Shown here piece after piece: positions 24,877 through 33,958 of a DNA stretch of 64,000 bases. The DNA comes from Hexactinellida sp. DTS-2022 (Eukaryota; Porifera; Hexactinellida): positions 2,108,001 to 2,172,000 of the forward strand of contig JAPNXP010000015.1 of the NCBI GenBank assembly GCA_028753945.1, given 5' to 3'. Each line of letters begins with the position of its first letter. Position 1 is the stretch's first letter. The translations under genes were made by a program, and so were the position numbers. Under the pieces are notes generated by a model. The model was not told where the DNA came from, ran no database searches, and worked only from the letters and a program-made list of their open reading frames with translations.

Positions 24877-25286
24877 CATACTTGCCAAACCTACAGGGAT
24901 TCCCTGTACACGACAGGGATTTAAACATTTTGGCGGTTCAGTACAGGCGCACAGGGATTTTTAATTTACTAATTATGTGTCAAATAATGCCTAAAAATGT
25001 CTACAGTGATGATAGTATATTCTGCCATGCATTCTGCATTGACCACATAAAGGCACAACTGGTTTATATATATATTCAAGCGTACAGGGATTCCCTGTAC
25101 AATATATAATTCAATGCTTTCTCTTTTCCAAGTACTAATTTAGCAATGTAAGCGAATAGTAATTCCTTGGACGAGCGAGCGCAGCGAGCGAGAGATTTTT
25201 GGGAGGTGTACATGGATTTTGGACAATGTACAGGGGAAAATTGGTGCCCTGTACAGGGAAATGACTCAAATAGGTTGGCAGGTATG
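24877..25286. mobile_element. Possible hAT-like element with CATACYTGCCAA termini
   Basis: Starts CATACTTGCCAAACCTA and ends TAGGTTGGCAGGTATG, an imperfect 16-17 bp inverted repeat. Repeats of TACAGGGATTCCCTGTAC lie near both ends. No exact target-site duplication is seen (CGAATT against CGAAAT). The interior frame of about 75 codons is not recognised. Confidence 0.5.
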
Positions 25287-25370
25287 CGAAATCTGGGGGG
25301 GGGGGGGGGGGGGGGTGAGACCTATGCTGCCCCCCCCCGCCGCCCCAACAACGACGCCTATGTTGGCAGG

Positions 25371-26131
25371 AGATGTCCATTTTTTAAAGGTTCAGGGCCC
25401 CCTATCTAGTACATATATGTATAATTCATTAAAAAAATGTAATTTGTTGCAATCAAATTTTTTTGGGTGGGCAAGCCACCCAGAACCCCAAATAGTCGCT
25501 CGCTATACTGGCTCCGCCCCCCCCCCCCCCCCACATTTAACCTCAGACTTGTAAAACTTTGCGCCTATGGTTATTATCTCATAATTGCTGTGATTTCGGC
25601 TTCTGTACATATCTAAATATTTAACAATTATTATGCCTGTGCAGACAAAACGTTAAAAAACCAAAACAATATTTTCAGATAGTTTTGGAGTGAATAAATT
25701 GTGGTGTGACAGAACAATAAGAATCTCTAAGATTAATTAAAAATGATCATATTAGCATAAACTGAGAATTCTGAAAGCCATTAATGTATTTCCATGAAAA
25801 GTGTGAGATTGATAATATGTCTAGCATAATATACGCAAGCTTTTGACCTGTGACCATAAACCAATACAAGATGTAAATTATGAAGAAAATACTAGGAAAG
25901 GCCCAATTACCGATTATAAAAGCATTATAGTTTGTTGGAGTCCCGATGGGAAGTTTCTATTGGTAAAAATAATAATATACATTAATAATTAAGAACAACC
26001 AGAAACAACACAATATAGCATCTTTTAATTAAATTCTAAGAAATACAAAACATTTTAATAAAAGCATCATAATTACTCTATACACAAATGGGATAATTAT
26101 ACAAATTCAATTGATCGTATAAAAAGGAAAT
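25371..26131. other. Intergenic, homopolymer runs; possible MULE codons at left edge
   Basis: The first ~36 bases, read on the minus strand, give EPLKNGHLL continuing into the MULE frame at 17624 if the block between is removed. Beyond that a stop occurs and no gene is visible. A C-run lies near 25519-25532. An ATTAAA poly(A)-signal variant lies on the minus strand at 26054-26059, about 75 bases after the stop codon of the next gene. Confidence 0.4.
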
Positions 26132-29100
26132 TCAATCCATGTTACCATAAATAATATCAGAAAGTTTGAGAGATATGTCAACAGCTTCTGTAGCAATGTC
26201 TTTTATTTCAACATTCCCATTCCCAGACTTTACAGCTTCTCTCAGTTGTGATTCGTTGTGATACAAGGACAGTTCACAGAATTCTCTTCCGACAACTAAG
26301 TTTTGTTGACAGTACTCAGTTCCCGTAGTTAACTTAGCAGTTGTGTTATTCAATTTATAAATTTCAGTTTCGTTGTAGTGTTTGATTAGTTTCAACTTCT
26401 CCGAAATGTTATCACTAACTGTAGGCAACCCTTTGTTATTAATGGTTAAAATTGATGGGTTATTTGCATCAGGGAATATAGTTTTGTAGATAAAAGAATT
26501 TTTATCTAAAGATGTGGAAGTTTCAACACGTAGCCTGATATCATGTGCCTTTTGGGGATCTAATTCATTTCTGTTTGCAATTATCGTAGCCAGCATCCAG
26601 ACGAGAGGACTTTCACTGACATCAATCAACTGAAGATTTTCGTCGAGGATTATTCTAACAGAACGGGTTAAAGTAACTTGAATACAAATCATCCAGGTTA
26701 TGGATTTGCTTGTCTGTTCATGCACAAAACCACATTGGTGTAATGATTTGGTGAAGATGGATTTAGTGTGTGACATACCATTAGTTGATTTGATTCCAGG
26801 ACAATATGCACAGCTCAAAGCCTTTGTTAAGTTTGTACTTTTATCGTCAATTTTAGAGATTATTTCAGTCTGTTCTAACATCATTGGATATTTGGGCGTA
26901 TTTATTTGAATACATTTGAAGTATTCAGATAAAGAATGAATGTCTTCTTCAATTGAATCAAATTTGCGATTATTTCTGTCTTTTAACAAACATTTTTCGA
27001 ATTCGTCTAAGTAGAGGGACGTACAAATGAGATTGAATGAATCCAACCCTTCAAGGATATAGAAGTATCCGAACCGGGAAATTAGTTTAAGATTTCGGAT
27101 CATATCAGGATTACTCCCTGGAAAATGTGAGAGCTGATTACAAAGTAACGATTGTATTTTGGTTTTTGCTTCTTTCTCCCAATCATCTAAGAGTTTTCCA
27201 TTTGCTGATTTAATGACATTTTTGTTGCTGCGGTAATGATGTTCCCTGCATAAACCATGTTCAAAATTATCTAACAAAACCTTCGATTTTATTGGAAAAC
27301 CAGACATTACCAATGCTAAACTACCTTCTAAAATGTAGTGATTGATGTGAGATCTGAAACTATTCGTAATAGCAGTACTCGACTCAATCTGTGATACTTC
27401 TTTGGCAAGCTTGTGAATAGCACCAGCTGAACCATGTGCGGTAAGATAAAGATATCGATCTCTCACGTCTATCTTAACTTGAGCGCCTGTGCTATTCGAT
27501 AGTGTGTTTTCAAAAAAATTAGTTGAAGTACGAAGACAATTACTCATGAAACTTGAAAACCGTTTATTAAAGGATAATTGCAAACCCGTTTGTTCAAATA
27601 ACTTGGCTACGTCTCTTGTAAATGCAAGACAATGCCAGCCTTGGAAAAGTAGACCTGAAATAGTATCCAGAGCTGCCTTTTCAATAGTATGAAAAGGTTC
27701 TCCGGCTATCGGCCACTTGTATACTATTTCACGTATATTTCTTGAAGTAACTTGATACCCGAGCCAAAAGAATTCTTCTAACATTAGTCCTAGTGGCTTA
27801 CCTATATCAGGGTTCTTCAGCATATCTATAATTGACTCGAGATTGCTACTTAAATCATCACGTTGCATTGGCCCAGGCTTGCAATTTAATTTATTATAAA
27901 TATGCAAGACCAAAGCCTCAAATTGTGCTGTTATCAACAAGCAGGTGCTGTTTGGTGAACTACTTTTCAAGATGCCCACATGTCTTGCCCAGTGAATTAG
28001 AATCCACAAAAACGCAAAGAAGAGCCCTCCAGTGGAATGATACAACTGTAAGATATAGTCAGCTTTGAGAACTCCGTCGCTATCAACAGTAATATCCACA
28101 CTCATTTCAGTGCATCTCTCATCTGGTGAATCAACAGTGCAGTTAAGAAAAGGGAATCCTACATTAAACTTCTCAATTTTGTTATTTGCTATACAACAGA
28201 GCGGAGGAGAGATAAAAGATTTGAGGAGGTGTTTGCGTTGTTTTCTGATATCTAAAGATCTGAATTTTTCTATCTCTGGAATCGATTCATTTCCATAAGT
28301 AGTCAATGAAACACAGATATCTAAGTCAGATTGCAATTCGCATAGGTACTTAGATACAGAGCCGTACGCCTCTACCTTGAAAACGTCTTGAGTTTCAGAA
28401 TCACTTTTCGCTTTACAGAACTTGGCCGCATATTGGTTGATAATTGATTCAATATTTGGTAGCAGACGCCTCTTTTTCTCGACAAGATTAATTATATTAT
28501 CGCTGTGTTGTAGAATGTATTCTCGCGCTGAGTTTCCTATCAGCCAGTGAAAATCTTGTTCCTTGGGCATGGGTTGCTGGTAAATGGAAACAATTTCGCA
28601 CAAGTGCTCTCCTACTAGCCAGGGGAAGGAGAGGGAAATTAGTTCGCCACTCTGCTGGAGCTGTCGCTGATATGCGGCGAGGTACCAAGCCGCGGCTTTC
28701 TGTTTATACTCAGTGGAATCTGTGTCTTTATAAAATATTTCTCGGAATTCTTGTATTAAGTGGGAAGTAGCTGTTTCAAGCACCCTCGTATTCCTACCCA
28801 TATCTGCAGACAGGAGAGGATGGCACTTTATTATTAGACTCAGCATAACTTCAGCCTCCGTTTCGATACCAAGAGATAGCATTATTGTCCTTAGGGCGTT
28901 TGTATATTTAAAATATATTTTATTAGCATCTTCGATGTATACTTCATGACCTGATATCATGAACATATTGATAGGAACGTTTCCGGGTACCCTCTGTTTA
29001 AAGTCTCGTTTACTATAATAGTTTAAGATATTCTGCCATTCGGTTGCTCTGAAACAAACAGCTCTAGCCTCGTGATAGAACTCTCCTAATAACTTCCTCG

Positions 29101-32100
29101 AAGGATAAGAAGTATTTTCTGTTTTTTCCATGAAATCAGGGTAACCCTTATCTCTTATCAATTTGTTAGCTTTTTCAGGTATCGTTGGGAAAATTCCAGT
29201 TTTAGGGGCGTCCACTGCTAATGAAGCCAATTTGGCTAGCTCTATCGCCATGTCGTCCCTCGCTCCGTCTTCCTTCAGATCGCTTATGGCCACGTGGTAG
29301 TGAGATATAATACCCAGCAGCTGGTTGCTGATAACCTTACAATATGAATTGGCTAATATACTCTGTATATTCTCATCTAAATGGATTGGAACTTTTCTGT
29401 CAGCAACAATTTGTGTTCCATCTAAATTCTGCAAATCCAATCTTTCCACATTAAGTTTATCTGTATACTCTTCCAGCACTTGATTATAATTCAATGGATG
29501 GAAGGTAGCAGTTTCCGGCGGAATCAGGTCTTCGTCCCAAATAATCGCAAACTCATCACCATCAAGATCTCCACCCCCGCTACAAGCAGGAATAGATCTG
29601 CTGCCCTTAATAGGGAACACTATTACGTTATGGAGACTATGTAACTCCTCCTTATCCACAGCAGTGGGTGTAATTAAGTCTCCAGGATGAAGACAAGGGT
29701 TTTTATAAACCAAAATGCGTCCTGTTAGTCTCCGTATGAGAGTGCGTTCTGAAGGATATTCCTCATAAGTAATGAACACTTCTCCGTCTTCAAGTACTCC
29801 GATTGGATCAGGAATTCCCATCAAAATACAACCGTTCCTCATTGGAATGTGAAATCTCTTAATTAAATTCTTAATATTGTATGTATAAATGCATCGTAGT
29901 AATGAAATTAAATAAGGCTCAGTGAGAATATCAAAGTATTGACTTGTTTTCTGTGGGTAATTAAGGTATTGGGAAGTTAATGCAAAGTTTGCAGTCTCTA
30001 AATTGGTGAAGAGCTCTGCGTTGTATTCGAGTGTTTGCTTGAATATTGCCTTCAGTTTGATTTTAGGATCCCATTGCTGCATACTACTGTCCTTTAGACT
30101 AGTTAGAAGGGTCAGCATCTGTGTGTTGAGAAATAATTTGTTGTATTTGCCTACTTTTACAACACATAATGCAGAATCTGTCCATTCAATTTTCTTCATT
30201 GATTTTCTAAATAAAATATTGCACTTTGGATTTCCCTGTTTGAAATCAGGATCCGTCTCATCATCCACTACTGTCAATACACCTTTCAGACCGGCAAGTC
30301 TAATCTGTATTGCTGTAGTGTCAAGAATAGTCGGATTATTCTTTAAGGGAATATCTTCCAAGACCTTTTTAGCTAGAGATTTCCTAATTTTCCCATTGCC
30401 ATCTGTCAGATTATCTCCATTAGCTGCAAACAAATCTGGCAGCATAAGCGTCTCACTCTCACCAATCTCACAAGCTGGAAAATCGGAGGTACAAAATAGA
30501 CCTAGTCTGGTGAGATACTTTGTCTCATTATTGACAACCGAGTTTCCCATTAGTTGAGACCTGAAATATTTAATCTTATCATGAGCATTCTCGTCTTCTC
30601 CAATGTGTAAAAAGATAGCCTTCTTGCTTCTCAGCTGACTCCCACTGCTGACAAGGAAATGGTAACTAGAGCCGTTAATTACAATCCCCGACACGAGTGT
30701 TTTCTTAACGCGATCGATTACATCTGCATTCTTGAGGGGTTCTCCATGCTCCTCACAGAATGCTACGTTCAGGTATTTTTCGTTAGGGAATTTCCTATAG
30801 AGCCTGTTGCATTGAGTTAAGAAAGGGTGGAATGGAATAATGGTAGACGGAGTAACCATTGCAGTGTCTATGTAGCGGAAATTCCTTGGGGGATTTGTAG
30901 ATTGGGTAAAGTCTGGTTGTTCCGCGACTTGTTCAAATTTATCATCGAAAGCTCTTTGCACATCAAAGAAATAATTGGTATTTGTACTTGAAATTAGTAA
31001 AAGAAGATGTGATAGTGTAAAATTAAAAGCATTAATATTTTCTAATTTAGCATGTGATAATCTCCATGAAATATTCGCAACAGTTTCCTCTGGAAAACAA
31101 ATCGTTCTTCCGGATTTTAGTACAGAGAAATGCCATATACAATTTTGTAGTCGTTCGTCTCCAGACAACGAGTGTGTTATGAACTCATCTTTGTCTGATT
31201 GATGCACTTCTACGCGCGATTCAAATAATGGGACAGGGAAAATAGTAGAAGAGTGAAGAAAGGTCCATAACTGACTCCAGTTATGTTTTGTATACCTGAG
31301 CGAAATGGCAACCACAGGATAGTCGGCAAAATACGTTAAAAACACGCAATTATCACATGATCTTCTTTCACCACGGCTAGTTCGAATTAATGGACAATGG
31401 ACAAGAGGTATATACAATGTTACATCAGTTTCTGTCCAGTTACAAAGTATAAAACGGTGAATTGAAGTTAAAGGAATATCTATTATCAGCTGAGGAGAAA
31501 TAGGTAGAATGAGCTGCATCGAGTTGCTATGGAAAAATTCAAATGTTCCATCTATATCTGTTTCGAATGATTCCTTTAATTCAAATATTTGTTTGTCACT
31601 GAATATACCCCATGACAACATTCTCATTGGCCACCTCGAGTTAATTTCCAGTCCATGTTTTTGAGGTAGCACCACCCTGGTCCAGACACTTGACTGAATC
31701 TTATTAAGAAAAAAATACCAATCGGCACACATAAGTTTGTACCGCTGGTAGATATTAGGAGTTAGTGTTTTTAAGCCCAGTATTAATAGGGAATCTTCCT
31801 GTGGAAATATATTTCTAGATTTCCAGAGAGAATTACAGTTTGCCTGATCGATAAGTTTAACTCTCAGGAAATATTTGGTGAAGAGGAGGTCAGCGATTCT
31901 TTCTTGAACATAGAATAGTTCGTGAGAACCTGTCAAATAGAATTCTACTGCACACTCGGAAGACCTGAGAGTACAATCGAATTCTTGAATTGGCGGAGGT
32001 GAAGGTTTATTGAGTATTTCTTTCTGAATCCTCAGTGTAGTTTTAGAAGGAACCTCGTTATCATTGTATCTGTTTGTTAACACCTTTTTCACGATAGTAT

Positions 32101-33958
32101 CGTGTTCTTGTATTTCTAGTAAGAATTTCTCTTCATCCTCTGACATTAATAATATAAATTGACTCTTCTCCCATTTCCTTGCCCTACCTTTACTCTGCGT
32201 GAATGATATTAAAGATTTTACTCCATCGAATCGTATTACAACGTCACAATCAGGGTTATCAATCCCCTCCTCCAGAACTGAGGTGCTAACTAGAAGATTA
32301 CAGTTGCCGTGTCTAAACTTCTCAATAACTTCGTCCTGTTCATTCAACCAGCTCATGCCGAATGGACCACTTTGGCCAATTATCTTCAAAGGACAAAATT
32401 TTTTGTTGATTTCAGGATTCTCTTTAAGAATGTTGGTTAATAAGTGAGCAACACGACGGGTTTTCACAAAAACTAATATTTTCGAAGTCTGAGACAAGTC
32501 TTTTAGAATAGCGAATAGTTTTGATACCCTGGGTGATAATATTCTTTCAGAATTAAGTTTATCCAAGCCTTTTATACCACATAGCATATAATGAGCATCA
32601 GTGACTCCTAGCAATTCTGTAATGTCCAAAACCTTACAGATCTTCTTCATTGATTCCACACATTCTTCGATCTGTACGTTGCTGTTTAATTTCAAGTGGT
32701 ATAACATGGTCATTAATTGTGTCCTATTCTTACTCTCAATCCAGTCGTTTTTAGTGATGCGTTCAACACCGTAGTAAGAATTAATTGCATCAGCTAGCAA
32801 GTATAGCTCTCTCTCGAGTATTTGGAGATAGCTACGAAGTTCCCATACTGGTTCATCAGAAATTATTTTCTTAGCTATTGTTGCATCAGCAAATTCGTAG
32901 TTGACCAAAGATAGGTCATGACAAATAGGGGCGTTGAAAAACTTTTTCTTAAATTCGTCCAGTAGTTCTTTAGTTAATTTTTCACTACCTTTAGTGGAAG
33001 GTGGAGAAGCTGTTAAGCCTAGAACACGCGGTCTATTCTGGTCATCAGGGGCACGGTCTCGGATTAATTTGAGTAATAAGACGTAATCGTGTGATTTGGT
33101 TGCATGGTGACACTCGTCAAAGATGACCAAACAAAAATTCTGAATATTAACATCTCTCTCTAATGCAAGGTATGCGCCCGCAGTTGATACCATTACGTCA
33201 TAAAAGCCGTGATTTAACTGACGACGTTTTAGGTTAGTATTAGATTCGCTGGTAATCGGACATACTCTCAAATGTGTGTCTGTACTAATCGACTCGGCTT
33301 GTTGGAAAACCAAAGGAATTCTATCCACGAGAAATAGCACCATAGAGTCAGGATTCAACTTTTTCATTCGAGCAGCTACGAGACTAGCAACTAGCGTTTT
33401 CCCATAACCAGTAGGCAACACGAGCACGAAGTCTCTCTGTAGTGCTTCTATATAAGCCGTTATTTGATAGTCCCTGGGCACGACTTCTGACATTATAATG
33501 TCGTCGTATGTGAAGTTAGATACCTTCACAGGATCGGGCCATTTGATAGGGGCTGCTATCTTGTTTGCTTGGGGGGCACAGGATAGCATCTCAGTGAGTT
33601 TGTAGCCATAGAAGTTGTCAGTGTAACGAATGGGTATCACAATATAAGGTTTAGATTTATAGAGATGATACCAACGATCTTTTCCAGTTATTTTGCGGTC
33701 CAACACAGACACTCTTTGTCCAAAAGCCATTACTTCCGCATGATGAGGGCCAAACACGTGTTTTGTCCCAATTTTGAAATTGCAGTTCAGACAAAAGATA
33801 TTAAATCGTTCACCCTTCTCAAGAATGAATTTGAATTTGTCCTCAAAAAACGTAGATTTTTCATGTTTAATCATTAGTTCAACCACCTTTTCCCGCTTAT
33901 AATAGAAGCACAGGTCTTCTAAAGGTACCAATTGAATTTTGCACAGACCACAATCCAT
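26132..33958 (-). CDS. Helicase - RNA-dependent RNA polymerase - nucleotidyltransferase fusion
   Basis: An intact 2608-residue single-exon protein. Residues 3-59 hold CxxC...CxxC (C3, C6, C56, C59). Residues 160-600 are a Dicer/RIG-I-type helicase: LPTGYGKT 181-188, DECH 281-284, TAS 316-318, TSVLEEGID 559-567, QSKGRAR 588-594. Residues ~1033-1640 are a cellular (QDE-1/RDR family) RdRP: NRLYRKF, KNPCLHPGD 1419-1427, catalytic DLDGD 1464-1468, AVDAPKTG 1581-1588, YPDFMEK 1606-1612. Residues ~1850-2110 are a poly(A) polymerase/TUTase-type nucleotidyltransferase: GS 1866-1867, DLD 1878-1880, third Asp 1955, and a helical central region (LILQLYHSTGG-like, LGLMLEEFFWLGY). Residues 2110-2608 are unassigned. 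No RNase III or PAZ domain is present. Expected role: copying RNA into double strands in small-RNA silencing, with unwinding and 3' tailing in cis. Helicase-RdRP fusions are known in Dictyostelium; the added nucleotidyltransferase is what I have not met before. Confidence 0.93.
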   Translation of the reverse strand: MDCGLCKIQLVPLEDLCFYYKREKVVELMIKHEKSTFFEDKFKFILEKGERFNIFCLNCNFKIGTKHVFGPHHAEVMAFGQRVSVLDRKITGKDRWYHLYKSKPYIVIPIRYTDNFYGYKLTEMLSCAPQANKIAAPIKWPDPVKVSNFTYDDIIMSEVVPRDYQITAYIEALQRDFVLVLPTGYGKTLVASLVAARMKKLNPDSMVLFLVDRIPLVFQQAESISTDTHLRVCPITSESNTNLKRRQLNHGFYDVMVSTAGAYLALERDVNIQNFCLVIFDECHHATKSHDYVLLLKLIRDRAPDDQNRPRVLGLTASPPSTKGSEKLTKELLDEFKKKFFNAPICHDLSLVNYEFADATIAKKIISDEPVWELRSYLQILERELYLLADAINSYYGVERITKNDWIESKNRTQLMTMLYHLKLNSNVQIEECVESMKKICKVLDITELLGVTDAHYMLCGIKGLDKLNSERILSPRVSKLFAILKDLSQTSKILVFVKTRRVAHLLTNILKENPEINKKFCPLKIIGQSGPFGMSWLNEQDEVIEKFRHGNCNLLVSTSVLEEGIDNPDCDVVIRFDGVKSLISFTQSKGRARKWEKSQFILLMSEDEEKFLLEIQEHDTIVKKVLTNRYNDNEVPSKTTLRIQKEILNKPSPPPIQEFDCTLRSSECAVEFYLTGSHELFYVQERIADLLFTKYFLRVKLIDQANCNSLWKSRNIFPQEDSLLILGLKTLTPNIYQRYKLMCADWYFFLNKIQSSVWTRVVLPQKHGLEINSRWPMRMLSWGIFSDKQIFELKESFETDIDGTFEFFHSNSMQLILPISPQLIIDIPLTSIHRFILCNWTETDVTLYIPLVHCPLIRTSRGERRSCDNCVFLTYFADYPVVAISLRYTKHNWSQLWTFLHSSTIFPVPLFESRVEVHQSDKDEFITHSLSGDERLQNCIWHFSVLKSGRTICFPEETVANISWRLSHAKLENINAFNFTLSHLLLLISSTNTNYFFDVQRAFDDKFEQVAEQPDFTQSTNPPRNFRYIDTAMVTPSTIIPFHPFLTQCNRLYRKFPNEKYLNVAFCEEHGEPLKNADVIDRVKKTLVSGIVINGSSYHFLVSSGSQLRSKKAIFLHIGEDENAHDKIKYFRSQLMGNSVVNNETKYLTRLGLFCTSDFPACEIGESETLMLPDLFAANGDNLTDGNGKIRKSLAKKVLEDIPLKNNPTILDTTAIQIRLAGLKGVLTVVDDETDPDFKQGNPKCNILFRKSMKKIEWTDSALCVVKVGKYNKLFLNTQMLTLLTSLKDSSMQQWDPKIKLKAIFKQTLEYNAELFTNLETANFALTSQYLNYPQKTSQYFDILTEPYLISLLRCIYTYNIKNLIKRFHIPMRNGCILMGIPDPIGVLEDGEVFITYEEYPSERTLIRRLTGRILVYKNPCLHPGDLITPTAVDKEELHSLHNVIVFPIKGSRSIPACSGGGDLDGDEFAIIWDEDLIPPETATFHPLNYNQVLEEYTDKLNVERLDLQNLDGTQIVADRKVPIHLDENIQSILANSYCKVISNQLLGIISHYHVAISDLKEDGARDDMAIELAKLASLAVDAPKTGIFPTIPEKANKLIRDKGYPDFMEKTENTSYPSRKLLGEFYHEARAVCFRATEWQNILNYYSKRDFKQRVPGNVPINMFMISGHEVYIEDANKIYFKYTNALRTIMLSLGIETEAEVMLSLIIKCHPLLSADMGRNTRVLETATSHLIQEFREIFYKDTDSTEYKQKAAAWYLAAYQRQLQQSGELISLSFPWLVGEHLCEIVSIYQQPMPKEQDFHWLIGNSAREYILQHSDNIINLVEKKRRLLPNIESIINQYAAKFCKAKSDSETQDVFKVEAYGSVSKYLCELQSDLDICVSLTTYGNESIPEIEKFRSLDIRKQRKHLLKSFISPPLCCIANNKIEKFNVGFPFLNCTVDSPDERCTEMSVDITVDSDGVLKADYILQLYHSTGGLFFAFLWILIHWARHVGILKSSSPNSTCLLITAQFEALVLHIYNKLNCKPGPMQRDDLSSNLESIIDMLKNPDIGKPLGLMLEEFFWLGYQVTSRNIREIVYKWPIAGEPFHTIEKAALDTISGLLFQGWHCLAFTRDVAKLFEQTGLQLSFNKRFSSFMSNCLRTSTNFFENTLSNSTGAQVKIDVRDRYLYLTAHGSAGAIHKLAKEVSQIESSTAITNSFRSHINHYILEGSLALVMSGFPIKSKVLLDNFEHGLCREHHYRSNKNVIKSANGKLLDDWEKEAKTKIQSLLCNQLSHFPGSNPDMIRNLKLISRFGYFYILEGLDSFNLICTSLYLDEFEKCLLKDRNNRKFDSIEEDIHSLSEYFKCIQINTPKYPMMLEQTEIISKIDDKSTNLTKALSCAYCPGIKSTNGMSHTKSIFTKSLHQCGFVHEQTSKSITWMICIQVTLTRSVRIILDENLQLIDVSESPLVWMLATIIANRNELDPQKAHDIRLRVETSTSLDKNSFIYKTIFPDANNPSILTINNKGLPTVSDNISEKLKLIKHYNETEIYKLNNTTAKLTTGTEYCQQNLVVGREFCELSLYHNESQLREAVKSGNGNVEIKDIATEAVDISLKLSDIIYGNMD

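Larger units (their letters stand above)
17625..25362. mobile_element. hAT-bounded block containing a macrosatellite array, 7.7 kb
   Basis: The left end is CATAGGCGTCG and the right end CGACGCCTATG, as in the MITE at 7586-7858. TTGGCAGG is duplicated at 17617-17624 and 25363-25370. Joining the flanks across one TTGGCAGG restores a MULE-like reading frame, supporting a true insertion. Most of the interior is satellite, and no transposase was found. A caution: TTGGCAGG also occurs at 25275-25282 as part of another element's terminus, so a smaller insertion at 25283-25362 remains possible. Confidence 0.55.

Noticed and set aside
24882..25109. 75-codon frame with ICQIMPKNVYSDDSIF
   Set aside because: It lies in a probable non-autonomous element and shows no known domain; too short and isolated to call a gene.
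30003..30557. 184-codon plus-strand frame inside the RdRP fusion
   Set aside because: It is the antisense shadow of the minus-strand coding region, with no family resemblance.
26132..33958. Idea that the fusion gene is viral or an endogenous viral element
   Set aside because: The polymerase carries the cellular DLDGD-type double-psi-barrel motifs, not viral GDD-type RdRP motifs, and no viral structural or protease domain is present.
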